Below, piece by piece: positions 51,492 to 59,150 of a stretch of DNA of 64,000 nt (position 1 is the first letter of the stretch; each line of letters opens with the position of its first letter). The notes under the pieces are model-generated. The model was not told where the DNA came from, did no database searches, and was given only the letters and a program-made list of their open reading frames with translations. The DNA lies in contig JAFRSD010000002.1 in NCBI GenBank assembly GCA_017427775.1, positions 124,001 through 188,000 on the forward strand, written 5' to 3'. The DNA is from Lachnospiraceae bacterium. GTDB taxonomy: Bacteria > Bacillota > Clostridia > Lachnospirales > Lachnospiraceae. The position numbers and the translations under genes were made by a program.

Positions 51492-52697
51492 TTACTGCAC
51501 TTCTTTCACATAAAGACGGTCCGTGCCGCCTCCGTAGTTTACGATATCCTTGATATACCGGTATCCGTAACGCTCATAGAGCCCCGTGAACTCGGTTGGA
51601 ATGTAAGTCTTCGTAAAGCCCTGCGCCTTCGCGTAAGCATTGGCCGTATCGATCAGTTTCTCACTGATCCGCTGACCGCGGTAAGGCTTTTCGACAAATA
51701 CGCACGACACCCACGGATAGATATCCGGAAGCGGATAGTAATCCGTTTTCAGAACCGATGTCATTCCGATGATCTTGCCGTCCTTCACCGCTGCAAACAT
51801 CGTTTCCCAGTCGGTAAACTGCCACTCGCGGATCAGTCCTGCGATATGTTCGCGAACCTCCGTCCAGGAGCAGTTCTCAACGAAATGAAGGAACTCCGAT
51901 GCAAAGGGTGTGTCCTTTTCAACCTTGAGGATTGTTACATCGTCGCCTTCCGTCTTCACTTTGGCTGCCGTCTGTTGCCCGGCTGCCGGCTGTTGTCCGG
52001 CTGCCGCTTCGCCTACCGTCGTCGCGTCGTCTGCCTTCGCGTCTTCAAACATCTCCGTAAACCCGAAATGCTTCGCGGTGCGCGCCACGGTCTCCTCGAC
52101 GCTCAATCCGTCCGCACGGTCAATAAAGAAATAACCGCTTGCCTTCACGTCCTCATAATACTTCGCATTTAACGACATCAAAGTCTCGTTGCAGGTCGCC
52201 TTGGCCGCCTCGAAATCGGTTGCGCTGTGGATAAAATCGCTGAAGCCCTGATGATCGGGGCGGTTGCAATACTCGTCCACAAGGTTCACCGGTTTTCTGA
52301 GCATAAATGCCACATGCCCGGGGTCAGTAACCTGTGCCGCCTGCTCGAGTGTCAGATGGCAGTCGCACAGAACAATCTGATCCTTTGACATCCGCATCAG
52401 ATCAAGAAGCACAAAGTCCAACTGTTCTCTCGTGTTCTGAAGAAGCCATGCCTTGTACTCCTCAACACTCCGCCCGAAGAACTCGTCCGCATCGCGGAAA
52501 TCCCTGTTCATCGCCGGCTGCGACGCCGGATCGGACATTGCCTGATGCTCCGGGAAACGCTCGTCGATGTCGTACACCGGAATATTATATTTCTTCGCGA
52601 GTGCCCTTGAAACGGTCGTCTTGCCGCCGCAGGGCGTACCCGCGATAAAGTAAACGTTTTTCAAATACTGCTTAATTATATTGTCTTGGAATATCAT
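51492..52697 (-). CDS. P-loop kinase - GNAT acetyltransferase fusion
   Basis: This 401-residue protein has an N-terminal P-loop kinase (~1-215; Walker A FIAGTPCGGKTTVSR, and YDIDERFPEHQA after it), a low-complexity Ala-Gln-Gly linker (~220-245, AAAGQQPAAGQQTAA) and a C-terminal GNAT (~250-401; SCVFVEKPYRGQRISEKLI, ending LYERYGYRYIKDIVNYGG). It should phosphorylate and acetylate, possibly on the same compound, like the bifunctional drug-modifying enzymes known from aminoglycoside resistance (those have unrelated domains). The ATG follows TAGGAG. Confidence 0.85.
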   Translation of the reverse strand: MIFQDNIIKQYLKNVYFIAGTPCGGKTTVSRALAKKYNIPVYDIDERFPEHQAMSDPASQPAMNRDFRDADEFFGRSVEEYKAWLLQNTREQLDFVLLDLMRMSKDQIVLCDCHLTLEQAAQVTDPGHVAFMLRKPVNLVDEYCNRPDHQGFSDFIHSATDFEAAKATCNETLMSLNAKYYEDVKASGYFFIDRADGLSVEETVARTAKHFGFTEMFEDAKADDATTVGEAAAGQQPAAGQQTAAKVKTEGDDVTILKVEKDTPFASEFLHFVENCSWTEVREHIAGLIREWQFTDWETMFAAVKDGKIIGMTSVLKTDYYPLPDIYPWVSCVFVEKPYRGQRISEKLIDTANAYAKAQGFTKTYIPTEFTGLYERYGYRYIKDIVNYGGGTDRLYVKEVQ

Positions 52698-52707
52698 TTT
52701 GTTTCTC

Positions 52708-53415
52708 CTAACTCTGCGCTCTTTCCACCGAGCCGGTCATTCCTTCCTTTAACACGTTTAAGTGCCTTACATCCACCGCGTACTCAAGGAGCGGCATCGA
52801 CAGTGCTCCCGGCCGCCGGTCAAACCGTAGCGACGTAATGCAAGTGTGCGGGATATGCCCGAACATGACGCACATATGCGGGAACGGAATGTTGAATACG
52901 CGCGACAACAACGCCGTCGAAGAGCCTCCGTGACTGAACAGAACATACGTCTTCTTCTCGTCGGTTTCGTTCGTGCAGCGATAATAAAGTCCTTCGCGTT
53001 TGTAACCGAGAGTCTCAAGCCACCCGTCGACTCCGGCCTGAACCGTATTCACGTCAACCGTTGCCGTATTGTTCACGAAATCGTCGAATTTCTGCCAGTC
53101 CGGATCCCTGAGATCCACACCCTGATGCATCAATCCGAACGAACAAAGCCAGGGATTTCCCTCCCGGAACAGGTTCTCGAGACTTCCGAACCGAAGCTCA
53201 CGCATAAAATCAAGTGTCTCGATTTCCTTTAACCCAGACAGTTCCGCGAATGGTTTCGCCGTCTGCTGCGCGCGTCCCTGCGGCGAACAGAAAATCTTCT
53301 GAATTCCTTCCTCCATAAGCCGCTTAGCAACGACCTCGGCCTGTTTATGTCCAAGCTCCGTCAGACAATCTAACGCATAGTCCGGATCACCGTGACGCAC
53401 CAACACCAATCTCAT
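52708..53415 (-). CDS. Histidine phosphatase family protein
   Basis: This phosphoglycerate-mutase-like phosphatase has 235 residues. The phosphate-binding motif LVRHGDPDYAL with the catalytic His is at the N-terminus, ELRFGSLE supplies the proton donor region, and the second His is in LFSHGGSSTALLSR. The ATG starts 39 bases after the preceding GNAT-GNAT gene. The natural substrate is unknown; members act on small phosphorylated metabolites. Confidence 0.87.
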   Translation of the reverse strand: MRLVLVRHGDPDYALDCLTELGHKQAEVVAKRLMEEGIQKIFCSPQGRAQQTAKPFAELSGLKEIETLDFMRELRFGSLENLFREGNPWLCSFGLMHQGVDLRDPDWQKFDDFVNNTATVDVNTVQAGVDGWLETLGYKREGLYYRCTNETDEKKTYVLFSHGGSSTALLSRVFNIPFPHMCVMFGHIPHTCITSLRFDRRPGALSMPLLEYAVDVRHLNVLKEGMTGSVERAQS

Positions 53416-53454
53416 TGAATACTCTCCTTGCAGCTCATTTTCTGCCCTAAGGCA

Positions 53455-54561
53455 TTATTCTCTGACCACGCCCCGGTTGTTCCACCGAAGCACCGTCTTA
53501 TAACCGAGCTTTGCATACCACTGTGTCTCAAACGTCCAATGGATGTAACTGAAATCGTACAACTCCTGCCGGAAGATCTCCGTCACGTTCCGGATCATTG
53601 TAAGCCCGATTCCGCGGTCCCGGTACGCGGGAAGCGTCCCGACGCAGCCGGGCTCTCCCACACGGCACTTTACGCCGTTAATCACGTGCTCTCCGCCGTC
53701 CTCCAAGATGCAGAAGCTTGCGACTTTGCCGTCGACATAGCCACAGTAGATTCTGCTCTCTTCGGTGAAGAACTGCGGCCAGTGGTCTACCACCTGCGCG
53801 ACAAGCCCACGAAGTTCCTCGATATCGCCTTTGTAAAATCCGAACGTCACATTTGCCGGCAGCTTCTTATCGTAAACCTTCGCGTCGAAGTTCTGCAGCC
53901 TGAGAATCTGCTCAGACGCCGTCTCACCGTCGGGCATATTGCGGATATAGTCCCTCTCAAAGAACCCCGGCTTCAGCTCAAGAAGCAGTTTCTCGTAGTC
54001 ATCGGTCGTTGCCAGATCGGTCCGGAGTACCGAATAATAGGCGGTATCATGAAGCCCGAGGTTGTTCTTCTTTGAGCCTCTTAAGATGCCGTCAAATGTC
54101 ATACCCGCTTTCTGCATGACGCGGCCGGATTTGGCGTTCCGAAGATCGTGCGTCGCGTATATGCGGTTCAGGTCGCTCTCTCCTTCGAAAAGGTACCGGA
54201 TCACGGCACGAAGTGCCTCCGGCATAATGCCTCTGCCCCAGTACGCTTTTCCGAGACAGTATCCGATCTCATATGAGCATGTCCGCTCGTCGCGTTCCAC
54301 AACCGCGATGTTTCCGATTACCCGGCCCTCGCCCTTCAGGGTGATGCCCCAGTTGTAGGTTCGGCCTTCGTCGTAGTACGAAACCCACTGCGTCAGAAGT
54401 TTCTTCGTAAACTCGGCGCTTACATGCGTCGGCCAGCTTAAAAACTTCGTGACCTCCGGGTCGGATGCCCAGTTGTTGTACATATCATCGGTGTCCTCAA
54501 TCCGGTATCTTCGAAGGATCAGACGCTCCGTCTCAATTGTCTTTGTTCCGATTGTGTTCAT
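53455..54561 (-). CDS. Tandem GNAT acetyltransferase
   Basis: This 368-residue protein has two GNAT domains. Domain 1 (~1-185) is RimJ/RimL-like: IETERLILRRYRIEDTDD, then IGYCLGKAYWGRGIMPEALR. Domain 2 (~215-368) has CVGTLPAYRDRGIGLTMIRN and ends YAKLGYKTVLRW. Both acetyl-CoA loops look intact. RimJ-like domains modify N-terminal amines of ribosomal proteins or drugs. The ATG follows AGGAG. A small hairpin with GACCGCAGGCGG lies in the 80-base gap upstream. Confidence 0.86.
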   Translation of the reverse strand: MNTIGTKTIETERLILRRYRIEDTDDMYNNWASDPEVTKFLSWPTHVSAEFTKKLLTQWVSYYDEGRTYNWGITLKGEGRVIGNIAVVERDERTCSYEIGYCLGKAYWGRGIMPEALRAVIRYLFEGESDLNRIYATHDLRNAKSGRVMQKAGMTFDGILRGSKKNNLGLHDTAYYSVLRTDLATTDDYEKLLLELKPGFFERDYIRNMPDGETASEQILRLQNFDAKVYDKKLPANVTFGFYKGDIEELRGLVAQVVDHWPQFFTEESRIYCGYVDGKVASFCILEDGGEHVINGVKCRVGEPGCVGTLPAYRDRGIGLTMIRNVTEIFRQELYDFSYIHWTFETQWYAKLGYKTVLRWNNRGVVRE

Positions 54562-54641
54562 TGTGTTCTCCTATGCGGAACCGCCTGCGGTCCGCAGTTT
54601 CGATACTCTGCCGTTTCCGGGTATGTGCCACCGTGCAGCCG

Positions 54642-55298
54642 CTATGAAATCCAGTAGCTTCCGTCCGGCGAATGAAAGACCGAGCCGGTCTCGCGGGAAA
54701 GTTCCTTACCCTGCCAGTCCTTGACAACCAGCCTCGTATAGAAGCGGTAGTCTTCGGTCGCGCGGTCATGCTCCTCGTCCCAGCCTTCCTCGACCCATTC
54801 CTCGAGGTAAACCCTGTTCTCTTCGATCAGGGCAAGACTCTGGTTCGGTTCTTTCTTCATTGAAAAATGCGACGGATAATAACATTCCGCGCTATCCGTA
54901 TTCTGGCTTACCACATATACGGGATTACCGAGAATCCGAAGGTTATAAAGCTTGACCTCATCGGTGCCAAACTCCGCCACGGCCTCGGGGCGCTCCCCCG
55001 GCAGGTAACGATACAATGTCACTTTCTTCTTTCCGTAATCCCCCTGCAGGATCCAGTAATACCCGCCTGCATATGCGGGATTTGCGTATGCGGTTTCCTT
55101 CTTCTTTCGAAACGGCCGGTAAACCTTTCCGTTCGTAAAATCATAGAACAGTATCACCGAGCCAGGATAGCCGCCGCGTTCCGCCCACTCGACGAGATCA
55201 TAAAGGTCCGACGTGTCCGTGTGCGCATAAGCAAGGCGGTCCTGTCCGCAGATCTTCTCGATGTACCGTCCTGTTGTTTTTTCAAATCTTTTTAACAT
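54642..55298 (-). CDS. Uncharacterised soluble protein
   Basis: This 218-residue protein is rich in aromatic residues and beta strands (GGYPGSVILFYDFTNGKVYR, YYWILQGDYGKKKVTLYRYL), suggesting a beta-propeller-like or barrel fold. I recognise no family. I chose the ATG at 55298 because AAAGGATG precedes it and the region is just downstream of an extended -10 promoter. It is the second gene of the array after the ABC-F gene, with a 149-base gap that contains its own promoter. Confidence 0.7.
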   Translation of the reverse strand: MLKRFEKTTGRYIEKICGQDRLAYAHTDTSDLYDLVEWAERGGYPGSVILFYDFTNGKVYRPFRKKKETAYANPAYAGGYYWILQGDYGKKKVTLYRYLPGERPEAVAEFGTDEVKLYNLRILGNPVYVVSQNTDSAECYYPSHFSMKKEPNQSLALIEENRVYLEEWVEEGWDEEHDRATEDYRFYTRLVVKDWQGKELSRETGSVFHSPDGSYWIS

Positions 55299-55349
55299 CT
55301 CTTCATCCTTTGGAAATGCACTTCCCACTCCTTTTTGACCATTTTGTCT

Positions 55350-55358
55350 ATTATACCA
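55350..55358 (-). promoter_or_regulatory. Internal extended -10 promoter
   Basis: TGGTATAAT (TG-N-TATAAT) lies on the minus strand about 50 bases upstream of the start at 55298. No good -35 is visible, which is usual for extended -10 promoters. It would let genes after the ABC-F gene be transcribed independently of the attenuator. Confidence 0.6.
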
Positions 55359-55447
55359 CAAAAGGCCCCCAGATGGAATGAAAAGCTGCCTGAAAATGTG
55401 TCTCTTTTTCGGGCGGCAGCATGACCCGCCGACCCTGATTCACAAAG

Positions 55448-57007
55448 TTACTTTTCGAACATTCCCGTCTCTTCTCTGAGTCCTTCGGGCGTGAGACGGA
55501 GAATCCGGTCACACACTTCCGAAAGGTATTTACGGTCATGGGATATGCTTATGATCGCCCCCGGAAATTCCTTCAGCATCCTTCGGATCACGGGACCCGA
55601 AAGAGGCGAGAAATTTCGAGTCGGTTCATCTAAAAGCAGCACATTTGCCCCCGACATGCTGAGCTTCAAAAGCAGGACTTTCGCCTTCTGCCCGCCCGAG
55701 AGTTCCCGGATCGGATGATCCATCTCGTCGGCGGTGTACTTCAGCGAACCGAGGTACGTGCGGATCCTCGTGCGTTCCTCCTTGTCGCCCGTCATATCGA
55801 GATAATCGACCGGCGTCTCGTCAAGAGGAAGCAGTTCTTCGTAATTCTGCGGCATATACTGCGCACGGATGTCCTTTCTCGCAAGCAGTTCCTCCGCAAG
55901 TTTTGAAATAAGCGTCGTTTTGCCGCTGCCGTTGTCACCGATGATTGCGATCTTTTCGGAACCTCGAAGCTTCAGTTCGACGTCTTTTGCAAGAATGCGG
56001 CTTCCGTCCGCCGTAAGGAGTTCCGGTATTACGCACTGAACGACCCATTTGCCGGAAGGAATGACGCTGTTTGCGTCTCCGAGCTTGAAGAAGATTGCCT
56101 CCTCCTGCTCGGGCATCTCGGTCATGTTCTCGTCCTCGCGCTCGAAGCGGTGCTCCATCGCCTTGACGTTCTTCATTTTCTTCTTTAGGAGCCGTCCGAG
56201 GGAATCGTGAAAGTTGAAATTCGCGTTACTGAGCTGTGCGTTCACGGTCTGCTCCATCTTACGGATCTTCTCGTCGCGGATGCGTTTCTCGCGGCGTTCG
56301 GACTGTGCGATCTGCTCCTGCTTTTCGAAGGCGTTCAGACGCTCCGAGACGTACTGCCGGTATGGCACATTGGCCACCGTATGACGGCATACCGTCTTTC
56401 TGCGGATCTGTTCAAAATGAATCACGCGGTTCGCCGTGCGCTCAATTAACGTCTCGTCGTGCGAGATGAAAAGCACCGCATACGGCCATCCGTTGATCAA
56501 CTCTTCCATCCACTCGAGCGTTTCGATATCGATGTCGTTGGACGGTTCGTCTAACAGAAGGATCGTCGGGTTCTCGCAAAGGATACGCATCATCTGCGCC
56601 TTCACGCGCTCCCCGCCGGAGAGCGTCCGCATCTCCTGTTCCCTGTAGAAGAACTGAGCCTCGACATGGCAGTCGGCTGTCAATCCGGCAAGTTCCTTCG
56701 GTGTCCGGTCAAGGAAATCCGCGCTCTCGCAGAAATACTCGCAAACGGTCTTGTTCTTCTCCTGTTCGGGAAGTTCCTGCGGCAGGTATCCGAGCTTCTC
56801 ACCGCTCATGATCCGCTCTCCCCGGCACTCGAGATAATCGTCGACCAAGTCCGGATCATAGATCCATTTCATAAGTGATGTTTTGCCGTTTCCCTCCTCG
56901 CCGATCAGCACGGCGCGGTCACCCTTATTGAGCACTAAGGAAAATCCGTCAAGGATCGTTCGCAGATCCTTTTTATGTGTTAACGTTACGTTTTTAATCT
57001 GAAACAT
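55448..57007 (-). CDS. ABC-F ATPase, antibiotic-resistance (ribosome protection) type
   Basis: This soluble tandem ATPase has 519 residues and no membrane segments. Members of this type dislodge lincosamides, streptogramins, pleuromutilins or related drugs from the ribosome. Site 1: Walker A GEEGNGKTS (36-44), signature LSGGER (129-134), Walker B LLLDEPSND (Asp153-Glu154). A ~100-residue charged interdomain linker (~200-300) carries the P-site-tRNA-probing helices. Site 2: GDNGSGKTT, LSGGQKAK, LLLDEPTRNFSPLS (Asp460-Glu461), in which TRNFSPLS replaces the common TNHLD. The ATG at 57007 follows AAGGAGG. It is preceded by a leader peptide and attenuator, as in other drug-induced ABC-F genes, and heads the long array. 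Confidence 0.92.
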   Translation of the reverse strand: MFQIKNVTLTHKKDLRTILDGFSLVLNKGDRAVLIGEEGNGKTSLMKWIYDPDLVDDYLECRGERIMSGEKLGYLPQELPEQEKNKTVCEYFCESADFLDRTPKELAGLTADCHVEAQFFYREQEMRTLSGGERVKAQMMRILCENPTILLLDEPSNDIDIETLEWMEELINGWPYAVLFISHDETLIERTANRVIHFEQIRRKTVCRHTVANVPYRQYVSERLNAFEKQEQIAQSERREKRIRDEKIRKMEQTVNAQLSNANFNFHDSLGRLLKKKMKNVKAMEHRFEREDENMTEMPEQEEAIFFKLGDANSVIPSGKWVVQCVIPELLTADGSRILAKDVELKLRGSEKIAIIGDNGSGKTTLISKLAEELLARKDIRAQYMPQNYEELLPLDETPVDYLDMTGDKEERTRIRTYLGSLKYTADEMDHPIRELSGGQKAKVLLLKLSMSGANVLLLDEPTRNFSPLSGPVIRRMLKEFPGAIISISHDRKYLSEVCDRILRLTPEGLREETGMFEK

Positions 57008-57103
57008 GAAGACCACCTCCTTCGGTTCACAAAAACTGCCCCGGGAACGCCTTCATATTCATACGCAAATCCGATTCGAGCGATTTGTCTGAATATAAAG
57101 CAA

Positions 57104-57129
57104 GCCCCGACACCTTCCGGTATCGGGGC
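57104..57129 (-). terminator. Attenuator terminator upstream of ABC-F gene
   Basis: An 11-base stem GCCCCGATACC/GGTGTCGGGGC (one T-G wobble) with a GGAA tetraloop, followed by TTGCTTTAT. It lies between the leader ORF and the ABC-F start, about 97 bases upstream of it, so by default it would stop transcription before the gene. Confidence 0.82.
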
Positions 57130-57149
57130 ATAAAATCAGCATTATATAG

Positions 57150-57169
57150 CTATGCCTGTTCTGGCATAG
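57150..57169 (-). promoter_or_regulatory. Leader hairpin with alternative pairing to the terminator
   Basis: On the transcript CUAUGCC (57163-57169) pairs with GGCAUAG (57150-57156) around a 6-base loop, 12 bases after the leader stop codon. The 3' arm can instead pair with UAUGCC at 57127-57132, whose last three bases are the foot of the terminator stem. A ribosome stalled near the end of the leader would cover the 5' arm and favour the antiterminated form. Confidence 0.7.
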
Positions 57170-57181
57170 AATTCTCATGTG

Positions 57182-57256
57182 CTATTTTGCGCTTCTCCGG
57201 GAGGCAGTACCAACATACAAATATTCTTTTGTGAAAGTTCTCAGACTAATAATCAT
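57182..57256 (-). CDS. 24-residue regulatory leader peptide of the ABC-F gene
   Basis: A short ORF begins with ATG at 57256, eight bases after the strong ribosome binding site GGGAGG, and ends with TAG. The peptide starts MIISLRTF, has a central KEYLYVGT, and ends SRRSAK. It lies between a perfect promoter and a hairpin/terminator pair, the position of drug-sensing leader peptides of erm, msr and ABC-F genes. I recognise no match to a known leader. Its codons near the 3' end (Arg-Arg-Ser-Ala-Lys) are where stalling would be productive. Confidence 0.8.
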   Translation of the reverse strand: MIISLRTFTKEYLYVGTASRRSAK

Positions 57257-57318
57257 TTGTATACCTCCCTTTCTCGCTTATAGCGTATTTGATTTCGCCA
57301 GCACTGCTGACATGGCAG

Positions 57319-57347
57319 ATTATAAAGGCACATTCGGAAAATGTCAA
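57319..57347 (-). promoter_or_regulatory. Perfect consensus promoter of the ABC-F attenuator and array
   Basis: TTGACA (57342-57347), a 17-base spacer and TATAAT (57319-57324) match the housekeeping sigma consensus exactly. Transcription would start near 57312, about 55 bases before the leader ORF. Such strength fits constitutive initiation with control by attenuation. Confidence 0.92.
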
Positions 57348-57420
57348 GCCGCAAATGACAATTTCCGCAATTGAAAAAAGTCAGCTTCCGCTATAGCGCA
57401 AATCGGTGGAAGCGGCCGAC

Positions 57421-57533
57421 GGGCATGCCGGAGGGTGTTTTTCTTCCGCAGGCATGCCCGGTCTGCCGCTTTACCACTTTCTAAATAGCAAGAAGGGCAT
57501 GCCGGGGAGCTTAAACTCCCGTCCGGCATGCCC
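57421..57533 (-). terminator. Two related terminator-like hairpins after the membrane-protein gene
   Basis: Hairpin A (57421-57459) and hairpin B (57495-57533) are both 39 bases long and start with GGGCATGCCGG and end with GGCATGCCC. They lie between the stop of the gene at 57552 and the promoter at 57347 and should insulate the array from upstream transcription. T tracts are weak, so they may act in pairs or as mRNA stabilisers. Confidence 0.6.
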
Positions 57534-57551
57534 AATCAGTCATTTTACCGT

Positions 57552-59039
57552 TTATTTCTCAACAACATCTTCAGCAGCTTCGGTTACTGCCTCCTCAACC
57601 GCCTCAGCTCCATCGGAAACAACTTCCGCTGCGTCTTCCACTTTCTTGATTGACTCAGTTGCATCTTCTACCGCATCCTCAACGACGTCGGTCGCTTCCT
57701 CTGCTACGTCCGCCGCTTCCTCTGCGACATCTTCTACAGCTTCCTCAACAGCCTCAGCCGCATCGTCGGCCTTCTTCTCTACTTTCTCGCCGATTCTCTC
57801 AAGCGCGTCGGAAAGGTCATCTTCCTTGCCCGTAGCAACTTCCTTGGCTGCCTCTTCGCTGAGACGCGCAAGCTTCGCTGCCATGTCGTCAGACAGATTG
57901 TCAACGGTATAAGAAACTTCCTTAGAAAGATCGGTCGTGTTACTGATCTTCTCGTATGCAGCCTCAATTTCCTCAGCGGAAGGGCCGGATGATTTCAACG
58001 ATTCCTTCATCGCATCAACGGATGCAACTACTGCTGCAGCTTCCTCGACCTTCGCGGCTGCCTTCGGAGCTTCGGGTACGTTTGCGAATACCGTATTGGC
58101 CGGCGGAGGCGTCACAGGCTTTGCGGGTGCAGGCTGGTTGTTTACCGGAGCTGCCGTCTGTGCAGGCTGACCTGCAGTCGGAACGGGCTGCGCTGCCGCC
58201 GGAACTGCTGCCTGTGCGGGCTGAACTGCTGCCGGAACGGGCTGTGCCGGGTAGATCGGACGGTTATTCTGGTATGCCGGCTGCTGCGCCTGGAAGAACA
58301 TCGCAGCTGCTACCTGCGGCTGACCCTGGTCAACCGGAACGGAAGCATTCTTCACGCCGTTGAGTGCCTCACACTTCAGGGTTGCCCAGCGTCCCAGCAG
58401 GATTACAACCAAGAACATGGACAGCGTTGTCGCGAAAGAATTCATATTGTTTGCCTGGAATCTCGACACATAACTCGACCAGAGATCGGAATCAAAATCA
58501 TCCGTAAACAGTTCGAGAATTCCTGCCGCAATGGAGATTCCGAGGATAAACGCACTGAAGATAAATGCCAGCGTCGAAAATGCTCCGACCGTCGAAGACT
58601 TTCCGAGCAAAGCAATCGATGCGCACAGTAAGAACACAAGAACCATTCCGACCAGTACGCAGGAATAGATGAAGGTAAATGTCTTCATGCTGTCCCATTT
58701 CCAGTTTTTCATATACTTCGACGCGTAATCAGCCCAATAATACATACGGTACGCGAACAGTCCCGTTGCGAGAAGCACACTAATAAAGAACATGGCGCGG
58801 TTCTCGGTAAACATGGCGATGAAAAGCACAAGGAGTACAAGAAGCAGTGCGTAAACAAGCATATGCAACTTGAGCGAATCCTTATTCTTGAAAATCATCT
58901 TCAGTACCTTGAACACGTTCGTATCCATAGCCTTGGCCGTATAAAGCATGGATACAACATAATCATACAATCCGGCGATAAATGCCGCAAGGAACAAGAT
59001 TCCCGAGGCAAATGCGAATTTCTTGCTTTTATCATTCAT
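57552..59039 (-). CDS. Polytopic membrane protein with Ala/Pro/Gln and Glu/Ala repeat tail
   Basis: This 495-residue protein has about six membrane helices in residues 1-225. Next comes a Pro-Ala-Gln-rich stretch (~245-315, e.g. PAQPVPAAVQPAQAAVPAA), and an acidic Ala-Glu-Val-Asp-rich tail (~330-495) with heptad-like AEEAADVAEEATD and VEDAVEDATE repeats, probably a long coiled coil. I recognise no family. The tail recalls apolipoprotein-like coiled coils. The ATG at 59039 follows AAAGGAGG. It has its own promoter and is separated from the array. Confidence 0.8.
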   Translation of the reverse strand: MNDKSKKFAFASGILFLAAFIAGLYDYVVSMLYTAKAMDTNVFKVLKMIFKNKDSLKLHMLVYALLLVLLVLFIAMFTENRAMFFISVLLATGLFAYRMYYWADYASKYMKNWKWDSMKTFTFIYSCVLVGMVLVFLLCASIALLGKSSTVGAFSTLAFIFSAFILGISIAAGILELFTDDFDSDLWSSYVSRFQANNMNSFATTLSMFLVVILLGRWATLKCEALNGVKNASVPVDQGQPQVAAAMFFQAQQPAYQNNRPIYPAQPVPAAVQPAQAAVPAAAQPVPTAGQPAQTAAPVNNQPAPAKPVTPPPANTVFANVPEAPKAAAKVEEAAAVVASVDAMKESLKSSGPSAEEIEAAYEKISNTTDLSKEVSYTVDNLSDDMAAKLARLSEEAAKEVATGKEDDLSDALERIGEKVEKKADDAAEAVEEAVEDVAEEAADVAEEATDVVEDAVEDATESIKKVEDAAEVVSDGAEAVEEAVTEAAEDVVEK

Positions 59040-59071
59040 GGATGGAACCTCCTTTGATTGGTATTTATAAA

Positions 59072-59100
59072 ATTGTATCATTTACGAAAATGAAAGTCAA
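59072..59100 (-). promoter_or_regulatory. Promoter of membrane-protein gene
   Basis: TTGACT (59095-59100) and TACAAT (59072-59077) are 17 bases apart. Confidence 0.8.
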
Positions 59101-59104
59101 GAAA

Positions 59105-59135
59105 ACCGGAGCCACATTTCTCATGCAGCTCCGGT
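59105..59135 (-). terminator. Terminator of the large surface-protein gene
   Basis: The stem ACCGGAGC/GCTCCGGT is followed on the minus strand by TTTTC. It overlaps the start of the next promoter region by a few bases. Confidence 0.8.
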
Positions 59136-59150
59136 TCCCGTTTTTCTCAA

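Noticed and set aside
51955-52020. Short DNA repeats inside the kinase-GNAT gene as a frameshift or insertion
   Set aside because: The repeats keep the frame and encode an Ala/Gln/Gly linker between two intact domains, so they look like a natural linker.
33060-57007. Integron gene-cassette array
   Set aside because: The gene content is cassette-like, but most gaps are only 1-30 bases or overlaps, with no room for attC sites. I found no RYYYAAC/GTTRRRY pairs in the longer gaps and there is no integrase.
33060-57500. Island bounded by tRNA attachment-site repeats
   Set aside because: The 3' end of tRNA-Leu is not repeated near 57.3-57.5 kb as far as I can see, and no integrase or excisionase is present.
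57421-57533. GGGCATGCC hairpin pair as a CRISPR-like array
   Set aside because: There are only two units, each an internally symmetrical hairpin, with no further repeat or cas gene.
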